Source: Paenibacillus baekrokdamisoli
GTDB taxonomy: Bacteria > Bacillota > Bacilli > Paenibacillales > Paenibacillaceae
Assembly: GCF_003945345.1 (NCBI RefSeq)
Contig: NZ_AP019308.1
Coordinates: 5,880,501 to 5,944,500 of the forward strand
Length of the DNA stretch: 64,000 nt
Direction of reading: 5' to 3'
In this document: positions 1 through 8,036 of the stretch, piece by piece
Layout of the letters: each line of letters starts with the position of its first letter
Position numbering within the stretch: position 1 is the stretch's first letter
Program-made: the position numbers and the translations under genes
Notes under the pieces: generated by a model
Told to the model about the DNA's origin: nothing
Seen by the model: only the letters and a program-made list of their open reading frames with translations
Database searches by the model: none

Positions 1-1974
1 GCGAAGGCTAAGGTCAAATACCCTGCCGCGTACCCAACCGTTCTGGCTGTCGGTGGCACGAATGCAAAGGGCAACCCAGAACCGCGTTCGAATCCAGGAC
101 CGGAGATTGATATTGCCGCACCGTGGAACGTTTACACGACCGCAGTCGGTGGTGGATACAAGCATGAGGAAGGCACGTCGATGGCTGCACCCCAAGCAGC
201 AGCAGCTGCGGCATTAGTCTGGGCACAGCATCCGGATTATAAGCCTTATGAGATTCGTGCTATGCTAAGACAGACAGCTAAGGATATTGGCAATGCTGGC
301 GTGGATAATGCCTCCGGCTATGGTCTACTTCAGCTGGATAAGGCCGTATCGGCTACACTCAAAGCAGATTCTTACGAGCCTAATAACAGCCGAGACAATG
401 CCCGCAAATTCCCGCTGTATACCAAGATCTCAGCAGAGCTCTCTGGCGGCAAGGATAAAGATTGGTATATTATTGATGCCCCTTATGCCGGCGTCATTTT
501 GATTCAGTTTCAGGGTATCACCGTATCAGGTGAATCGATTCCGCCCATTCAGATGACTCATTACACAGGTGAAGCGGCGCAAAGTACAAAAGATGCGAAA
601 CTCGGCAACCAAACAGTGGAATGGAACGTTAAGAAAGGGAGAAACTATTTTGAGCTGCAGTTCTTCAATCAACAGCTTAAGCAGTCGCTTCCTTACTTGC
701 TCACCTCCACCTTTGAGATTGCCCCCGATGCTTATGAGAAAAATGATAAACCCTACCAGGCTTTCACACTTGCACCGCGTTCACAAACGATAATCGGTAA
801 TTTTCATCAAACGGGAGACCGTGATTGGTTTGCCATCCATTTTGAAACGGGTGGAACGCTTAAGATTAACGCAGAGGCGGATTCTGTAAGAGTGGATCTT
901 GCAATTGCCATTCAGCGCTCCAATGAGATGCTTCAAGATATTGATGATAATGGCGAAGGCGAGAGTGAAACCTCTCAAATCATTAACGTAACGGCCGGCA
1001 CTTATTATATCCGCGTTTATAATGCAATGTCGGCACAGGCAATTGCTACGGCCGCACAGTATACCCTGCAGATTGAATACAAGACTAAATACACGGACCC
1101 TAACGAGCCTAATAATAAGTCCTACGAAGCCACAGGTATTCGTCCTGGCTCCGATTATCAAGGGGTTATTGGGGTAAAAGGAGATTTGGACTGGTACCAA
1201 TTGCGGCTGACGAAGAAAAGCATGGTGAGAATTACTGTGAACGGTATCCCTACTGGGATTAAGATGAAAGCAGTAGTGACCGATAAACGGCAAAAGATCC
1301 TTTTCACGCTCCAATCTGCTCCGAATCGTACGATTATGACGCTGGAGCAGCAGCTAGATGCCGGCCTTTATTACATCAAGGTCAGTGCAGAAACGGCTTT
1401 TGATAAGCAGTATTATGGAATCCGTGTCGATACAGATCCTATGGTAGCAGGCTTTCGCGACATTGCGGGTCATTGGACGGAATCCGCTATTGTTGAGCTT
1501 AACAAACGTAAAATCGTTGGCGGCAGTGGGGATTTTCGATTCAATCCGAATCAAAGCATAACCCGTGCCGAAGCGGTGTCGATGCTTGTGCGAGCGTTTG
1601 ATCCGCAGGAGAAGGCGGACTTGAACTTCAATGATGTTCCGATGAACCATTGGGCTTATGCATCGATTAGCAAAGCGATAAAGATGGGTTGGATAGCTGG
1701 CTACACAGGTGGGAAATTCGGACCGAGCCAATCGATCACTCGTGAAGAAATGTCTGTTATCCTCGCCAGGGTATTGAGAATATCGACGGTACGGCCAGCA
1801 TCAGCTCCATTTAGAGATGTGGAGCGTACACGTTGGTCAGCGGCAGCCATCCTAGGTATGAAGCAGAAGAAGCTGATAAGCGGCTATCCGGATTTACGGT
1901 TTAAACCGGAACAGACGGCTAGTCGGGGGGAGTTTGCTTCGGTGCTGCTGCGGGTATTGAATGAGAAGAGATAA
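1..1974 (+). CDS. Subtilisin-like serine protease with PPC and C-terminal SLH domains (5' truncated)
   Basis: The reading frame is open from base 1, so the N-terminus, including the catalytic Asp and His, lies outside the window; 657 residues are visible. The catalytic serine region GTSMAAP is present, with the Ser at visible residue 60, preceded by the usual substrate-side VLAVGGTNA segment. After the protease end come three stretches resembling bacterial pre-peptidase C-terminal (PPC) domains, each with an 'EPNN/EKND' start and a 'DWY/DWF' core (from about residues 125, 250 and 370). Residues from about 483 to the end are three SLH domains (ITRAE, ITREE and a degenerate third TASRGE). Inference: a secreted protease held on the cell wall through SLH binding to pyruvylated wall polymer. 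Family assignment is secure; substrate unknown. Confidence 0.93.
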   Translation, partial: AKAKVKYPAAYPTVLAVGGTNAKGNPEPRSNPGPEIDIAAPWNVYTTAVGGGYKHEEGTSMAAPQAAAAAALVWAQHPDYKPYEIRAMLRQTAKDIGNAGVDNASGYGLLQLDKAVSATLKADSYEPNNSRDNARKFPLYTKISAELSGGKDKDWYIIDAPYAGVILIQFQGITVSGESIPPIQMTHYTGEAAQSTKDAKLGNQTVEWNVKKGRNYFELQFFNQQLKQSLPYLLTSTFEIAPDAYEKNDKPYQAFTLAPRSQTIIGNFHQTGDRDWFAIHFETGGTLKINAEADSVRVDLAIAIQRSNEMLQDIDDNGEGESETSQIINVTAGTYYIRVYNAMSAQAIATAAQYTLQIEYKTKYTDPNEPNNKSYEATGIRPGSDYQGVIGVKGDLDWYQLRLTKKSMVRITVNGIPTGIKMKAVVTDKRQKILFTLQSAPNRTIMTLEQQLDAGLYYIKVSAETAFDKQYYGIRVDTDPMVAGFRDIAGHWTESAIVELNKRKIVGGSGDFRFNPNQSITRAEAVSMLVRAFDPQEKADLNFNDVPMNHWAYASISKAIKMGWIAGYTGGKFGPSQSITREEMSVILARVLRISTVRPASAPFRDVERTRWSAAAILGMKQKKLISGYPDLRFKPEQTASRGEFASVLLRVLNEKR

Positions 1975-1989
1975 GGGAGAAAAGAACAA

Positions 1990-2244
1990 ATGGATATGAA
2001 TCATCTCGTCGCCACGACTGCGGGTCAGCATGCGCTTGTGTCAATTATTATCGAACTGCTCTGCATCACTCTGGCTTGGTATGTCCTGCAGGAGCTCAAG
2101 CTGGATCTGTTCATGCGTCGGGCTAGAAGCCTGCAAGCTAGACTACTCCAAGTTATGCTGGCTGTTGTGCTGGGTCATTTATTCGCTGGCTTTGTCATTG
2201 ACTATTGGGAGTGGTCGAACCTGCTTAGAGGGCTTGTCGAATAA
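1990..2244 (+). CDS. ywzB: DUF1146 family small membrane protein (YwzB-like)
   Basis: 84 residues with two hydrophobic segments (about residues 16-34 and 52-72) separated by a short basic loop. Length, topology and position just upstream of murA match the DUF1146/YwzB family, which sits near atp and murA genes in Bacillus. Function is not known. It begins 15 bases after the stop of the protease gene with a GGGAG-type site about 10 bases ahead, so it could be co-transcribed with it. A second Met two codons downstream is an alternative start. The family assignment rests on size, topology and neighbourhood more than on a diagnostic motif. Confidence 0.7.
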   Translation: MDMNHLVATTAGQHALVSIIIELLCITLAWYVLQELKLDLFMRRARSLQARLLQVMLAVVLGHLFAGFVIDYWEWSNLLRGLVE

Positions 2245-2349
2245 CAAAAACGAAACATGTCAACAATGGGTAATACATGACGGTACGAAAAAAGAAAACG
2301 GCTGCGAATGGTATTAAATGCCTGTGTTCGACACCAAGAAAATAAACGC

Positions 2350-2379
2350 TTGTCGATTTGTGTAACTGAATGTTAAGAT
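2350..2379 (+). promoter_or_regulatory. Candidate SigA promoter for murA
   Basis: TTGTCG at 2350-2355 and TAAGAT at 2374-2379, separated by 18 bases, lie 80 bases before the murA start in an otherwise non-coding stretch. Both boxes are imperfect, so this is a moderate prediction. Confidence 0.4.
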
Positions 2380-2459
2380 GTAGGTTGGGTACAGACTGTG
2401 CTACCATTTATTTCAGGATTAGGAAGAAGAATCTACTGCGCGCGGAGGGAAACCTAAAG

Positions 2460-3893
2460 ATGAGCAAAATAATCGTCCGCGGCGGCCAGCGACTATCAGG
2501 GAACGTTAGAGTAAGCGGCGCTAAGAACGCTGTATTACCAATTCTCGCGGCCACGTTACTTGCAAGTAAAGGTGAATGTGTAATTAATGATGTTCCCTTT
2601 CTAGACGATGTCATAACGATTCAAAAAGTGCTTGCTGCATTAGGCGGCAGGTTAACATATGAGAATGAGACGATGCGCATCTCCGCGCAGAAACTTACGT
2701 CATTTGAAGCTCCTTATGAATTAGTCCGCAAAATGCGTGCTTCGTTCCTCGTCATGGGACCGCTGCTTGCCCGCCTTGGTAGAGCGAGAATTTCGCTTCC
2801 AGGCGGCTGTGCGATCGGAACACGTCCGATCGATCAACATTTGAAAGGCTTTGAAGCAATGGGTGCCGAGATCGTACTGGGCCAAGGTTTTATTGAAGCC
2901 CGTACAACAGGCCGTTTGAAGGGTGCCAAGATCTATCTCGACGTAGCCAGTGTGGGTGCAACCGAGAATATTATGATGGCAGCTTCACTTGCGCAAGGTA
3001 CAACAACGATCGAGAACGCAGCGAAGGAACCGGAGATCGTCGACCTTGCCAACCTATTGAACGCAATGGGAGCTAAGGTACGCGGAGCTGGCACCGGACT
3101 TATTCGTATCGAAGGCGTTGAGCATCTGAACGGTGTAGCGCATACGGTCATTCCTGACCGTGTAGAAGCGGGTACTTATATGATTGCTGCCGCGATGACC
3201 GGTGGCGATGTACATATCGAAGGTGCCATTGCCGATCATTTAGCACCAGTTATTTCGAAAATGCAGGAAATGGGCGTCGAAATTACGGAGACAGACAATG
3301 GGATTCATGTCAGAGCTCCCCGCCAGCTGAAGTCGGTAGATGTCAAGACATTACCGTACCCTGGATTCCCGACAGATATGCAATCTCAGATGATGGCGCT
3401 CCTTATGGTGTCAGAGGGCACAAGCATCGTGACGGAGACCGTGTTTGAGAATCGTTTCATGCATGTCGAAGAATTTCAGAAGATGAGTGCTCAGATTAAA
3501 GTGGATGGTCGCTCGGCAATTATTAGCGGGGGGATTCCTTTAACAGGAGCTAAAGTTATGGCAACCGATCTAAGAGCGGGCGCTGCGCTAGTCTGTGCTG
3601 CACTTTGTGCGGATGGTGAAACCGAAATTTCAGGTATTCATCACGTTGATCGCGGGTATGTTAACATTACAGGCAAGTTAGCAGCACTCGGAGCAACAAT
3701 CTCAAGAGTGGAGATTACGGAACAGCCTGCTATCGCCGCTGTTATTCAAGCGGAGTCGTTCGAGTCTGCTTATACAGTTGTGCTGGAAGCCTCTGCACCA
3801 GAACCGGCAGCTGAGAAGCTTAAGGAATCGGAATATGACTACAAACGCGACAAAGAAGTAAGCCGAATTAAAGCACAGCCTACATGGGCCTAA
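2460..3893 (+). CDS. murA: UDP-N-acetylglucosamine 1-carboxyvinyltransferase MurA
   Basis: Transfers enolpyruvate from PEP to UDP-GlcNAc, the first committed step of peptidoglycan synthesis, in the cytoplasm. The start at 2460 is chosen for its GGAGGGA site 10 bases ahead; the frame is open further upstream but without a ribosome site. Lys22 and Asn23 (SGAKNAVLP) and the catalytic Cys117 in GGCAIGTRP are in the expected places; this Cys is the fosfomycin target. The 477-residue product is some 40-50 residues longer than typical MurA: the excess is a charged C-terminal tail rich in Glu, Lys and Arg after the last inside-out alpha/beta repeat. The neighbourhood (DUF1146, spoIID) matches Bacillus murAA. 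A terminator follows directly. Confidence 0.96.
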   Translation: MSKIIVRGGQRLSGNVRVSGAKNAVLPILAATLLASKGECVINDVPFLDDVITIQKVLAALGGRLTYENETMRISAQKLTSFEAPYELVRKMRASFLVMGPLLARLGRARISLPGGCAIGTRPIDQHLKGFEAMGAEIVLGQGFIEARTTGRLKGAKIYLDVASVGATENIMMAASLAQGTTTIENAAKEPEIVDLANLLNAMGAKVRGAGTGLIRIEGVEHLNGVAHTVIPDRVEAGTYMIAAAMTGGDVHIEGAIADHLAPVISKMQEMGVEITETDNGIHVRAPRQLKSVDVKTLPYPGFPTDMQSQMMALLMVSEGTSIVTETVFENRFMHVEEFQKMSAQIKVDGRSAIISGGIPLTGAKVMATDLRAGAALVCAALCADGETEISGIHHVDRGYVNITGKLAALGATISRVEITEQPAIAAVIQAESFESAYTVVLEASAPEPAAEKLKESEYDYKRDKEVSRIKAQPTWA

Positions 3894-3917
3894 AATTATA
3901 AAGACATTTCCTAAAAG

Positions 3918-3963
3918 AAACCCTATTCTCGCTAAGAACACGAAGCGAAGTATAGGGTTTTTT
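3918..3963 (+). terminator. Rho-independent terminator after murA
   Basis: AAACCCTAT at 3918-3926 pairs with ATAGGGTTT at 3952-3960, with partial internal pairing (CTCGCT/AGCGA) and a T run to 3963. It separates murA from spoIID. Confidence 0.85.
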
Positions 3964-4009
3964 GCTGTCTAAATAAGGCTGCTTAAGCCAGAGTCTTCTT
4001 TTCTTGTGG

Positions 4010-4039
4010 GTACTATTCTAGCATTTTCATTCATAGAAT
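4010..4039 (+). promoter_or_regulatory. Candidate SigE promoter for spoIID
   Basis: GTACTATT at 4010-4017 and CATAGAAT at 4032-4039 with a 14-base gap resemble the mother-cell SigE consensus (roughly GTCATATT and CATACAAT). spoIID is a SigE gene in Bacillus. Both boxes deviate, so this is only a candidate. Confidence 0.4.
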
Positions 4040-4093
4040 GTAGCAAATAGGAATGATGAGAAATGAGAATAGAGCATAAGGAAGGAGCGGGAC

Positions 4094-5251
4094 ATGGAAC
4101 GAATGAAGTGGAAGACGAAGCGGTATCGCCGCTTCGGGCGCGGGACAAGCAGGTGGTGGCTCGGATTTACTTTTGGTCTACTACTTGCCGTGCTGGTGAA
4201 AGAGTTTGTACATGGATCAGAGAGTCACGTTGATCCTAACAAGCAGTCAACTGTCGAAATAATAGAATCGGCTTCGCTTCAAGGGAAGGCGGCTGTTTCT
4301 AATAATCAGAGTGATCGTAATACCCCAAGCAATCGATCGTCTCAAACGGTGACCGCAGACAGTCAATCCGCTTCCTTAAGTGATTATGACCGAATGTGGG
4401 TACGTGTCTATCTGGCGGAGGACAAGCGTATTGAGAAAATGCCCATTGAGCTTTATGTACGGGGGGTCGTTGCTGGTGAGATGCCGATTGATTTTGAGCT
4501 CGAGGCGCTAAAGGCGCAGGCGATTGCTGCACGAACCTACATCTATAAGAGAATGCTATCGGCAGACCACAGTGATCTCCCTTCTAATGAGCAAGAGGCA
4601 GATGTTACAGATACGGTGAACAATCAAGTTTATGTATCGATGAGTACGCTTCTAAGCCGTTGGAGTGGGAAGGAGAAGGAAGAAAATCTGAAGAAACTGA
4701 ATGAGGCGGTTGAACAGACGAGGGGGCAAATCATCACGTATGAAGGAGAGCCGATACAGGCGGCTTTCTTCTCGACTAGCAATGGTTATACAGAGAATGC
4801 CTCCGACTATTGGTCCATTGATCTACCGTATCTACGCAGTGTTGCAAGCCCTTGGGATAAAGCGATTTCACCTCGTTATAAAGAGACGGTGACCATGAAG
4901 CTTAATGCGTTCAGCGCTAAGCTTGGCGTGAAGAAGAATGCCATTCGTTCGATGCGAATAGTAGACACAACCGAAGGCAAACGAATTAGAACGGTAGTCA
5001 TAGGGGATGAGAGCTTTAGTGGACGAGAGATGAGAGAGAAGCTAGGACTTGCTTCCTCTCAATTTAATTGGACCATCCAAGATGATGAGATTACGATAAC
5101 TACTTACGGTTTTGGCCATGGTGTTGGCATGAGTCAGTGGGGAGCTAATGGGATGGCGCACAGCGGTCAGACAGCCAAGCAAATCGTAACCTATTATTAT
5201 TCCGGAACGAAGGTGCAGGAGGCTAAGGGACTAGTAGAATCCTTATCCTGA
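4094..5251 (+). CDS. spoIID: Stage II sporulation protein D (SpoIID)
   Basis: Membrane-anchored lytic transglycosylase that, with SpoIIM and SpoIIP, thins septal peptidoglycan so that the mother-cell membrane can engulf the forespore. 385 residues: an Arg/Lys-rich N-terminus, one membrane segment at about 21-39, a Ser/Thr/Asn-rich linker, then the SpoIID/LytB domain from about residue 100. The candidate catalytic glutamate is Glu129 in GVVAGEMP, followed by EALKAQAIAARTY. The family signature GFGHGVGMSQWGA is present near the C-terminus. The ATG is preceded by GAAGGAG nine bases ahead. Its place between murA and spoIIQ matches Bacillus subtilis. Confidence 0.95.
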   Translation: MERMKWKTKRYRRFGRGTSRWWLGFTFGLLLAVLVKEFVHGSESHVDPNKQSTVEIIESASLQGKAAVSNNQSDRNTPSNRSSQTVTADSQSASLSDYDRMWVRVYLAEDKRIEKMPIELYVRGVVAGEMPIDFELEALKAQAIAARTYIYKRMLSADHSDLPSNEQEADVTDTVNNQVYVSMSTLLSRWSGKEKEENLKKLNEAVEQTRGQIITYEGEPIQAAFFSTSNGYTENASDYWSIDLPYLRSVASPWDKAISPRYKETVTMKLNAFSAKLGVKKNAIRSMRIVDTTEGKRIRTVVIGDESFSGREMREKLGLASSQFNWTIQDDEITITTYGFGHGVGMSQWGANGMAHSGQTAKQIVTYYYSGTKVQEAKGLVESLS

Positions 5252-5304
5252 CTCTTCTTTCTCCCCTAGTTAACTTACAATCTCAAAAAATGTTAAAACC
5301 TCAC

Positions 5305-5332
5305 GTATAAACTGCTAGGTTGTGGCAACAAT
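5305..5332 (+). promoter_or_regulatory. Candidate SigF promoter for spoIIQ
   Basis: GTATA at 5305-5309 and GGCAACAAT at 5324-5332 with 14 intervening bases fit the forespore SigF pattern (GTATA, then GGnnAnAnT). It lies 21 bases before the spoIIQ start, and spoIIQ is a SigF gene in Bacillus, so motif and context agree. Confidence 0.6.
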
Positions 5333-5353
5333 GGCTAGTGAGGTGATCGAATA

Positions 5354-6082
5354 ATGAATGATCAAAACAAACCAAAGTTAGACTCTCCCAAAAACACAAT
5401 GGGAGGAACTGCCGTTAAACCTTCTGCATGGAGAAAGCTGTTGTCGAAGAAGTGGGCAGCACCAGCAGCGTTCATGGCCGCGGCAGCAATCATCGTAACC
5501 TTAATGTGGCTTTACCAGGGAGCGAATGAGACATCTACGAAGCCAGTCACCGCCACTCCCGAGGTTAGCCAAGGTACGACGGATGAAACCGTGGATGGAA
5601 CGAAGAAAGAGGATCCCGCTATTGCAGACATCTCTTCCAACGAGACGATGCACTGGCCAGCTGATCACAGTCAGTTAGAAACGGTCGCATCTTTCTATGA
5701 CGCGAAGAACGGCTCTAACGAGGAACGTCAAGCAGGGTTGATTCAGAATGGGAATACCTTTGTAGCGAACAGCGGGATTGACCTTGCCAGATCCGACGAC
5801 AAGACCTTTGATGTCTCGGCAGCTCTGAGCGGTATCGTATCCATTGCCGAGTCTCACCCTCTTAACGGCAACGTTATTGAGATCAAGCATTCAGATGGCA
5901 TTGTGACCATCTACCAAAGCTTGAATGACCTGCAGGTGAAAGTTGGGGACGAAGTCAAGCAAGGGGCAGTTATTGCCAAGGCTGGACGAAGTGAACTAGG
6001 TAAGGATCTAGGTGTCCATCTCCACTTTGAAGTTCGTCAAAACGGTAAAGTGATTAATCCAAGCACATTGTTTCAGAAATAA
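5354..6082 (+). CDS. spoIIQ: SpoIIQ-like degenerate LytM/M23 peptidase-fold protein
   Basis: 242 residues: cytoplasmic tail, one membrane segment at about 34-53, a Thr/Glu-rich linker and a C-terminal LytM (M23) domain. Known role of SpoIIQ: the forespore half of the zipper/channel that binds SpoIIIAH across the intermembrane space during engulfment. The peptidase site is damaged: the first zinc ligand of the HxGID motif is Asn139 (NSGID), and the YxHL histidine is Ser (YQSL at about 187-190), while HLHF (222-225) is kept. Loss of zinc ligands is also a feature of Bacillus SpoIIQ, supporting a structural role. Position between spoIID and spoIIID and the SigF-like promoter agree. The ATG follows an AGGTGA site. 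Confidence 0.88.
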   Translation: MNDQNKPKLDSPKNTMGGTAVKPSAWRKLLSKKWAAPAAFMAAAAIIVTLMWLYQGANETSTKPVTATPEVSQGTTDETVDGTKKEDPAIADISSNETMHWPADHSQLETVASFYDAKNGSNEERQAGLIQNGNTFVANSGIDLARSDDKTFDVSAALSGIVSIAESHPLNGNVIEIKHSDGIVTIYQSLNDLQVKVGDEVKQGAVIAKAGRSELGKDLGVHLHFEVRQNGKVINPSTLFQK

Positions 6083-6115
6083 AAAGAAGTTTACAGATTT
6101 ATCGGATGCAAGGCA

Positions 6116-6156
6116 GGCAAAAGGCAGGGGAAACCCTGTCTTTTGCCTTGTTTTGG
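6116..6156 (+). terminator. Rho-independent terminator after spoIIQ
   Basis: A 14-bp stem (6116-6129 with 6134-6147, one G-T pair, GAAA-type loop) is followed by a T-rich stretch. Confidence 0.85.
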
Positions 6157-6231
6157 TCTTTTTTGAGCTGAATAATACCCTTCGATTTTGAAATTATTTT
6201 CACTTCTTAGCTTGTCATGCTTGGACACAAA

Positions 6232-6259
6232 GAATATATACCCGTACCCCTCATATACT
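6232..6259 (+). promoter_or_regulatory. Candidate SigE promoter for spoIIID
   Basis: GAATATAT at 6232-6239 and CATATACT at 6252-6259 with a 12-base gap resemble the SigE consensus. It ends 34 bases before the spoIIID start; spoIIID is SigE-controlled in Bacillus. Confidence 0.5.
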
Positions 6260-6292
6260 GTACCAAACTATCTCGAGTAGGGAGGCGGGAGC

Positions 6293-6580
6293 GTGCACGA
6301 TTACATCAAGGAACGGACTATAAAAATCGGCCGTTGCATCGTCGAGACGAAGCACACGGTGCGAACGATTGCCAAAGAGTTTGGCGTCTCGAAAAGCACG
6401 GTGCATAAGGATTTAACCGAGCGTTTACCAGAAATCAATCCCGATCTGGCGGATCAAGTGAAGCACATTCTAGAATACCACAAATCGATCCGGCACCTGA
6501 GGGGAGGAGAAGCGACCAAAATCAAATACAAGAAGAGTACTGGAAGAAAACGTGAGGTTCTTGCTGCTGCAAAATCGTAA
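6293..6580 (+). CDS. spoIIID: Sporulation transcriptional regulator SpoIIID
   Basis: Mother-cell DNA-binding regulator that turns many SigE genes on or off and helps switch to SigK. 95 residues with a helix-turn-helix at about 23-46 (TIAKEFGVSKSTVHKDL) and a basic C-terminal region, both typical of the family. Translation starts at GTG 6293, preceded by GGGAGGCGGGAG at a suitable distance. It is followed 103 bases later by mbl, the same pair as in Bacillus subtilis. The gap to mbl holds a small inverted repeat (TTCGCT at 6609-6614 with AGCGAA at 6621-6626) of unknown meaning. Confidence 0.96.
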   Translation: MHDYIKERTIKIGRCIVETKHTVRTIAKEFGVSKSTVHKDLTERLPEINPDLADQVKHILEYHKSIRHLRGGEATKIKYKKSTGRKREVLAAAKS

Positions 6581-6683
6581 GCATTTTTTTCTACAAAAAT
6601 AGAGGAATTTCGCTCCATTCAGCGAATACTGTACGAGATGAACGTTAACTCGACTACTATTCGCCGTGGAGGACTTTTGACTT

Positions 6684-7679
6684 ATGTTTAGCAAGGACAT
6701 TGGAATTGATTTGGGAACAGCAAATGTGTCCATTCACGTAAAAGGGAAGGGCATCGTGTTGGATGAGCCCTCCGTCGTCGCAATTGAGAGTGAAACCAAG
6801 CGTGTATTAGCGGTGGGCGAAGAAGCGCATCGTATGGTTGGACGGACTCCAGGTAATATCATCGCTATAAGACCGCTTCGGGACGGCGTTATTGCCGACT
6901 TTGAAATTACAGAGATTATGCTAAAAGCTTTTATCGATCGCGTCGGAGGTCGCTCCTGGTACAGCCGTCCACGTATCCTGATTTGTGCACCTACTAACAT
7001 TACATCGGTAGAGCAAAAAGCGATACGTGAAGCGGCTGAACGGAGCGGAGCCAAGGATGTCTTCTTAGAAGAGGAACCAAAAGCAGCTGCAATTGGCGCA
7101 GGGATGGATATTTATCAGCCTAGCGGAAATATGGTTGTCGATATTGGCGGTGGAACGACGGATGTAGCCGTGCTTTCAATGGGCGACGTCGTGACCGCCT
7201 CTTCGATTAAGGTTGCTGGAGACAAGTTCGACGCCGCTATCATGAGATATATAAAGAACAAGTACAAGCTCTTGATAGGTGAACGGACGAGTGAAGATAT
7301 CAAGATCAAAATCGGTACCGTGTATGACGATGGTCGTAAAGACGAAATCGATATCCGTGGACGAGACATGGTATCTGGCTTACCGCTCACCGTTACGATC
7401 TACACCAAAGAAGTGCGCGAAGCGCTCTGGGAGCCAGTATCCTCGATTGTAGCAGCTGCTAAATCTGTGCTGGAGCGAACTCCACCGGAGCTTTCGGCAG
7501 ATATTATCGATCGTGGTGTTATTCTAACTGGCGGCGGTGCGCTGCTTGGCGGTCTTGATGCTTTGCTTGCTGAGGAGCTTAAAGTTCCTGTGCTCATAGC
7601 AGAAGATCCTATGCATTGTGTCGTTAAAGGGACAGGCCTCCTTCTGGATTACCTAGACAGATCACCAAGAAAACGATAA
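6684..7679 (+). CDS. mbl: Rod-shape determining protein of the MreB/Mbl family
   Basis: Actin-like ATPase forming membrane-associated filaments that guide sidewall peptidoglycan synthesis. 331 residues with the actin-fold phosphate loops: DLGTANV near the N-terminus, VVDIGGGTTDVAV about residue 150 and ILTGGGALLGGL near 280. The ATG follows GGAGGAC. Sequence alone does not separate mreB from its paralogues with certainty; the symbol mbl is chosen because the order spoIIID-mbl-flhO-flhP is that of Bacillus subtilis. Confidence 0.92.
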   Translation: MFSKDIGIDLGTANVSIHVKGKGIVLDEPSVVAIESETKRVLAVGEEAHRMVGRTPGNIIAIRPLRDGVIADFEITEIMLKAFIDRVGGRSWYSRPRILICAPTNITSVEQKAIREAAERSGAKDVFLEEEPKAAAIGAGMDIYQPSGNMVVDIGGGTTDVAVLSMGDVVTASSIKVAGDKFDAAIMRYIKNKYKLLIGERTSEDIKIKIGTVYDDGRKDEIDIRGRDMVSGLPLTVTIYTKEVREALWEPVSSIVAAAKSVLERTPPELSADIIDRGVILTGGGALLGGLDALLAEELKVPVLIAEDPMHCVVKGTGLLLDYLDRSPRKR

Positions 7680-7855
7680 GAATGGATCGATCAACCATAA
7701 AGACTCAGAGATGCCGCCAATAGGGCGGCCTTTCGTTCTCAGGTAGGGCGCTTTGGGGAGCGCGCCGAAGGGGATGAAATGATAAATGAGTCAAAAGACA
7801 CATAGACGTTCTATTCATCGTACACGGGAATTTTCCGATATAAGGATATAGGTAT
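7680..7855 (+). other. Intergenic stretch after mbl: weak terminator and a SigD-like -10
   Basis: No gene is visible between mbl and flhO (7680-8036). GCCGCC at 7713-7718 pairs with GGCGGC at 7724-7729 and is followed by TTTCGTT, a weak terminator. TCCGATAT at 7834-7841 matches the SigD -10 (GCCGATAT) at seven of eight positions, but no TAAA-like -35 lies 14-16 bases upstream, so promoter function for flhO-flhP is uncertain. The rest of the gap is the 37-bp repeat array. Confidence 0.4.
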
Positions 7856-8020
7856 GCGTTCTCCGAAACGCTAAGTTCATGCTTACGATGCAGCGTTTCT
7901 CCGAAACGCCAGCTCATGCTTACGATGCAACGTTTCTCTGAAACGTCAGCTCATGCTTACGATGTAACGTTTCTCCGAAACGTCTGCTCATGCTTACGAT
8001 GCCGCGTTTCTCCGAAACGC
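7856..8020 (+). repeat. 37-bp tandem repeat array with a hairpin in every unit
   Basis: Four full units begin at 7856, 7893, 7930 and 7967, and a partial fifth (hairpin part only) at 8004. Each unit starts with an inverted repeat of about seven base pairs around a three-base loop (GCGTTTC-TCC-GAAACGC) followed by a 20-base linker containing CATGCTTACGATG. In units 3 and 4 the outer pair changes from G-C to A-T on both arms, so pairing is kept. The first unit lacks one T in its left arm. The array ends 16 bases before the flhO start, with the AGGAGG site just after it. Confidence 0.9.
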
Positions 8021-8036
8021 CCCAGGAGGCTAATCG

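Noticed and set aside
781..1731. Two minus-strand frames over the protease gene
   Set aside because: No ribosome sites or recognisable motifs; they lie over PPC and SLH coding sequence.
6684..7679. Calling the gene mreB outright
   Set aside because: Gene order with spoIIID and flhO points to mbl, though the sequence alone does not exclude another paralogue.
7834..7841. Confident SigD promoter for flhO
   Set aside because: The -10 is good, but no -35 box lies at a suitable distance; kept only as a weak note.
7856..8020. CRISPR array
   Set aside because: The whole 37-bp unit is repeated; there are no unique spacers and no cas genes.
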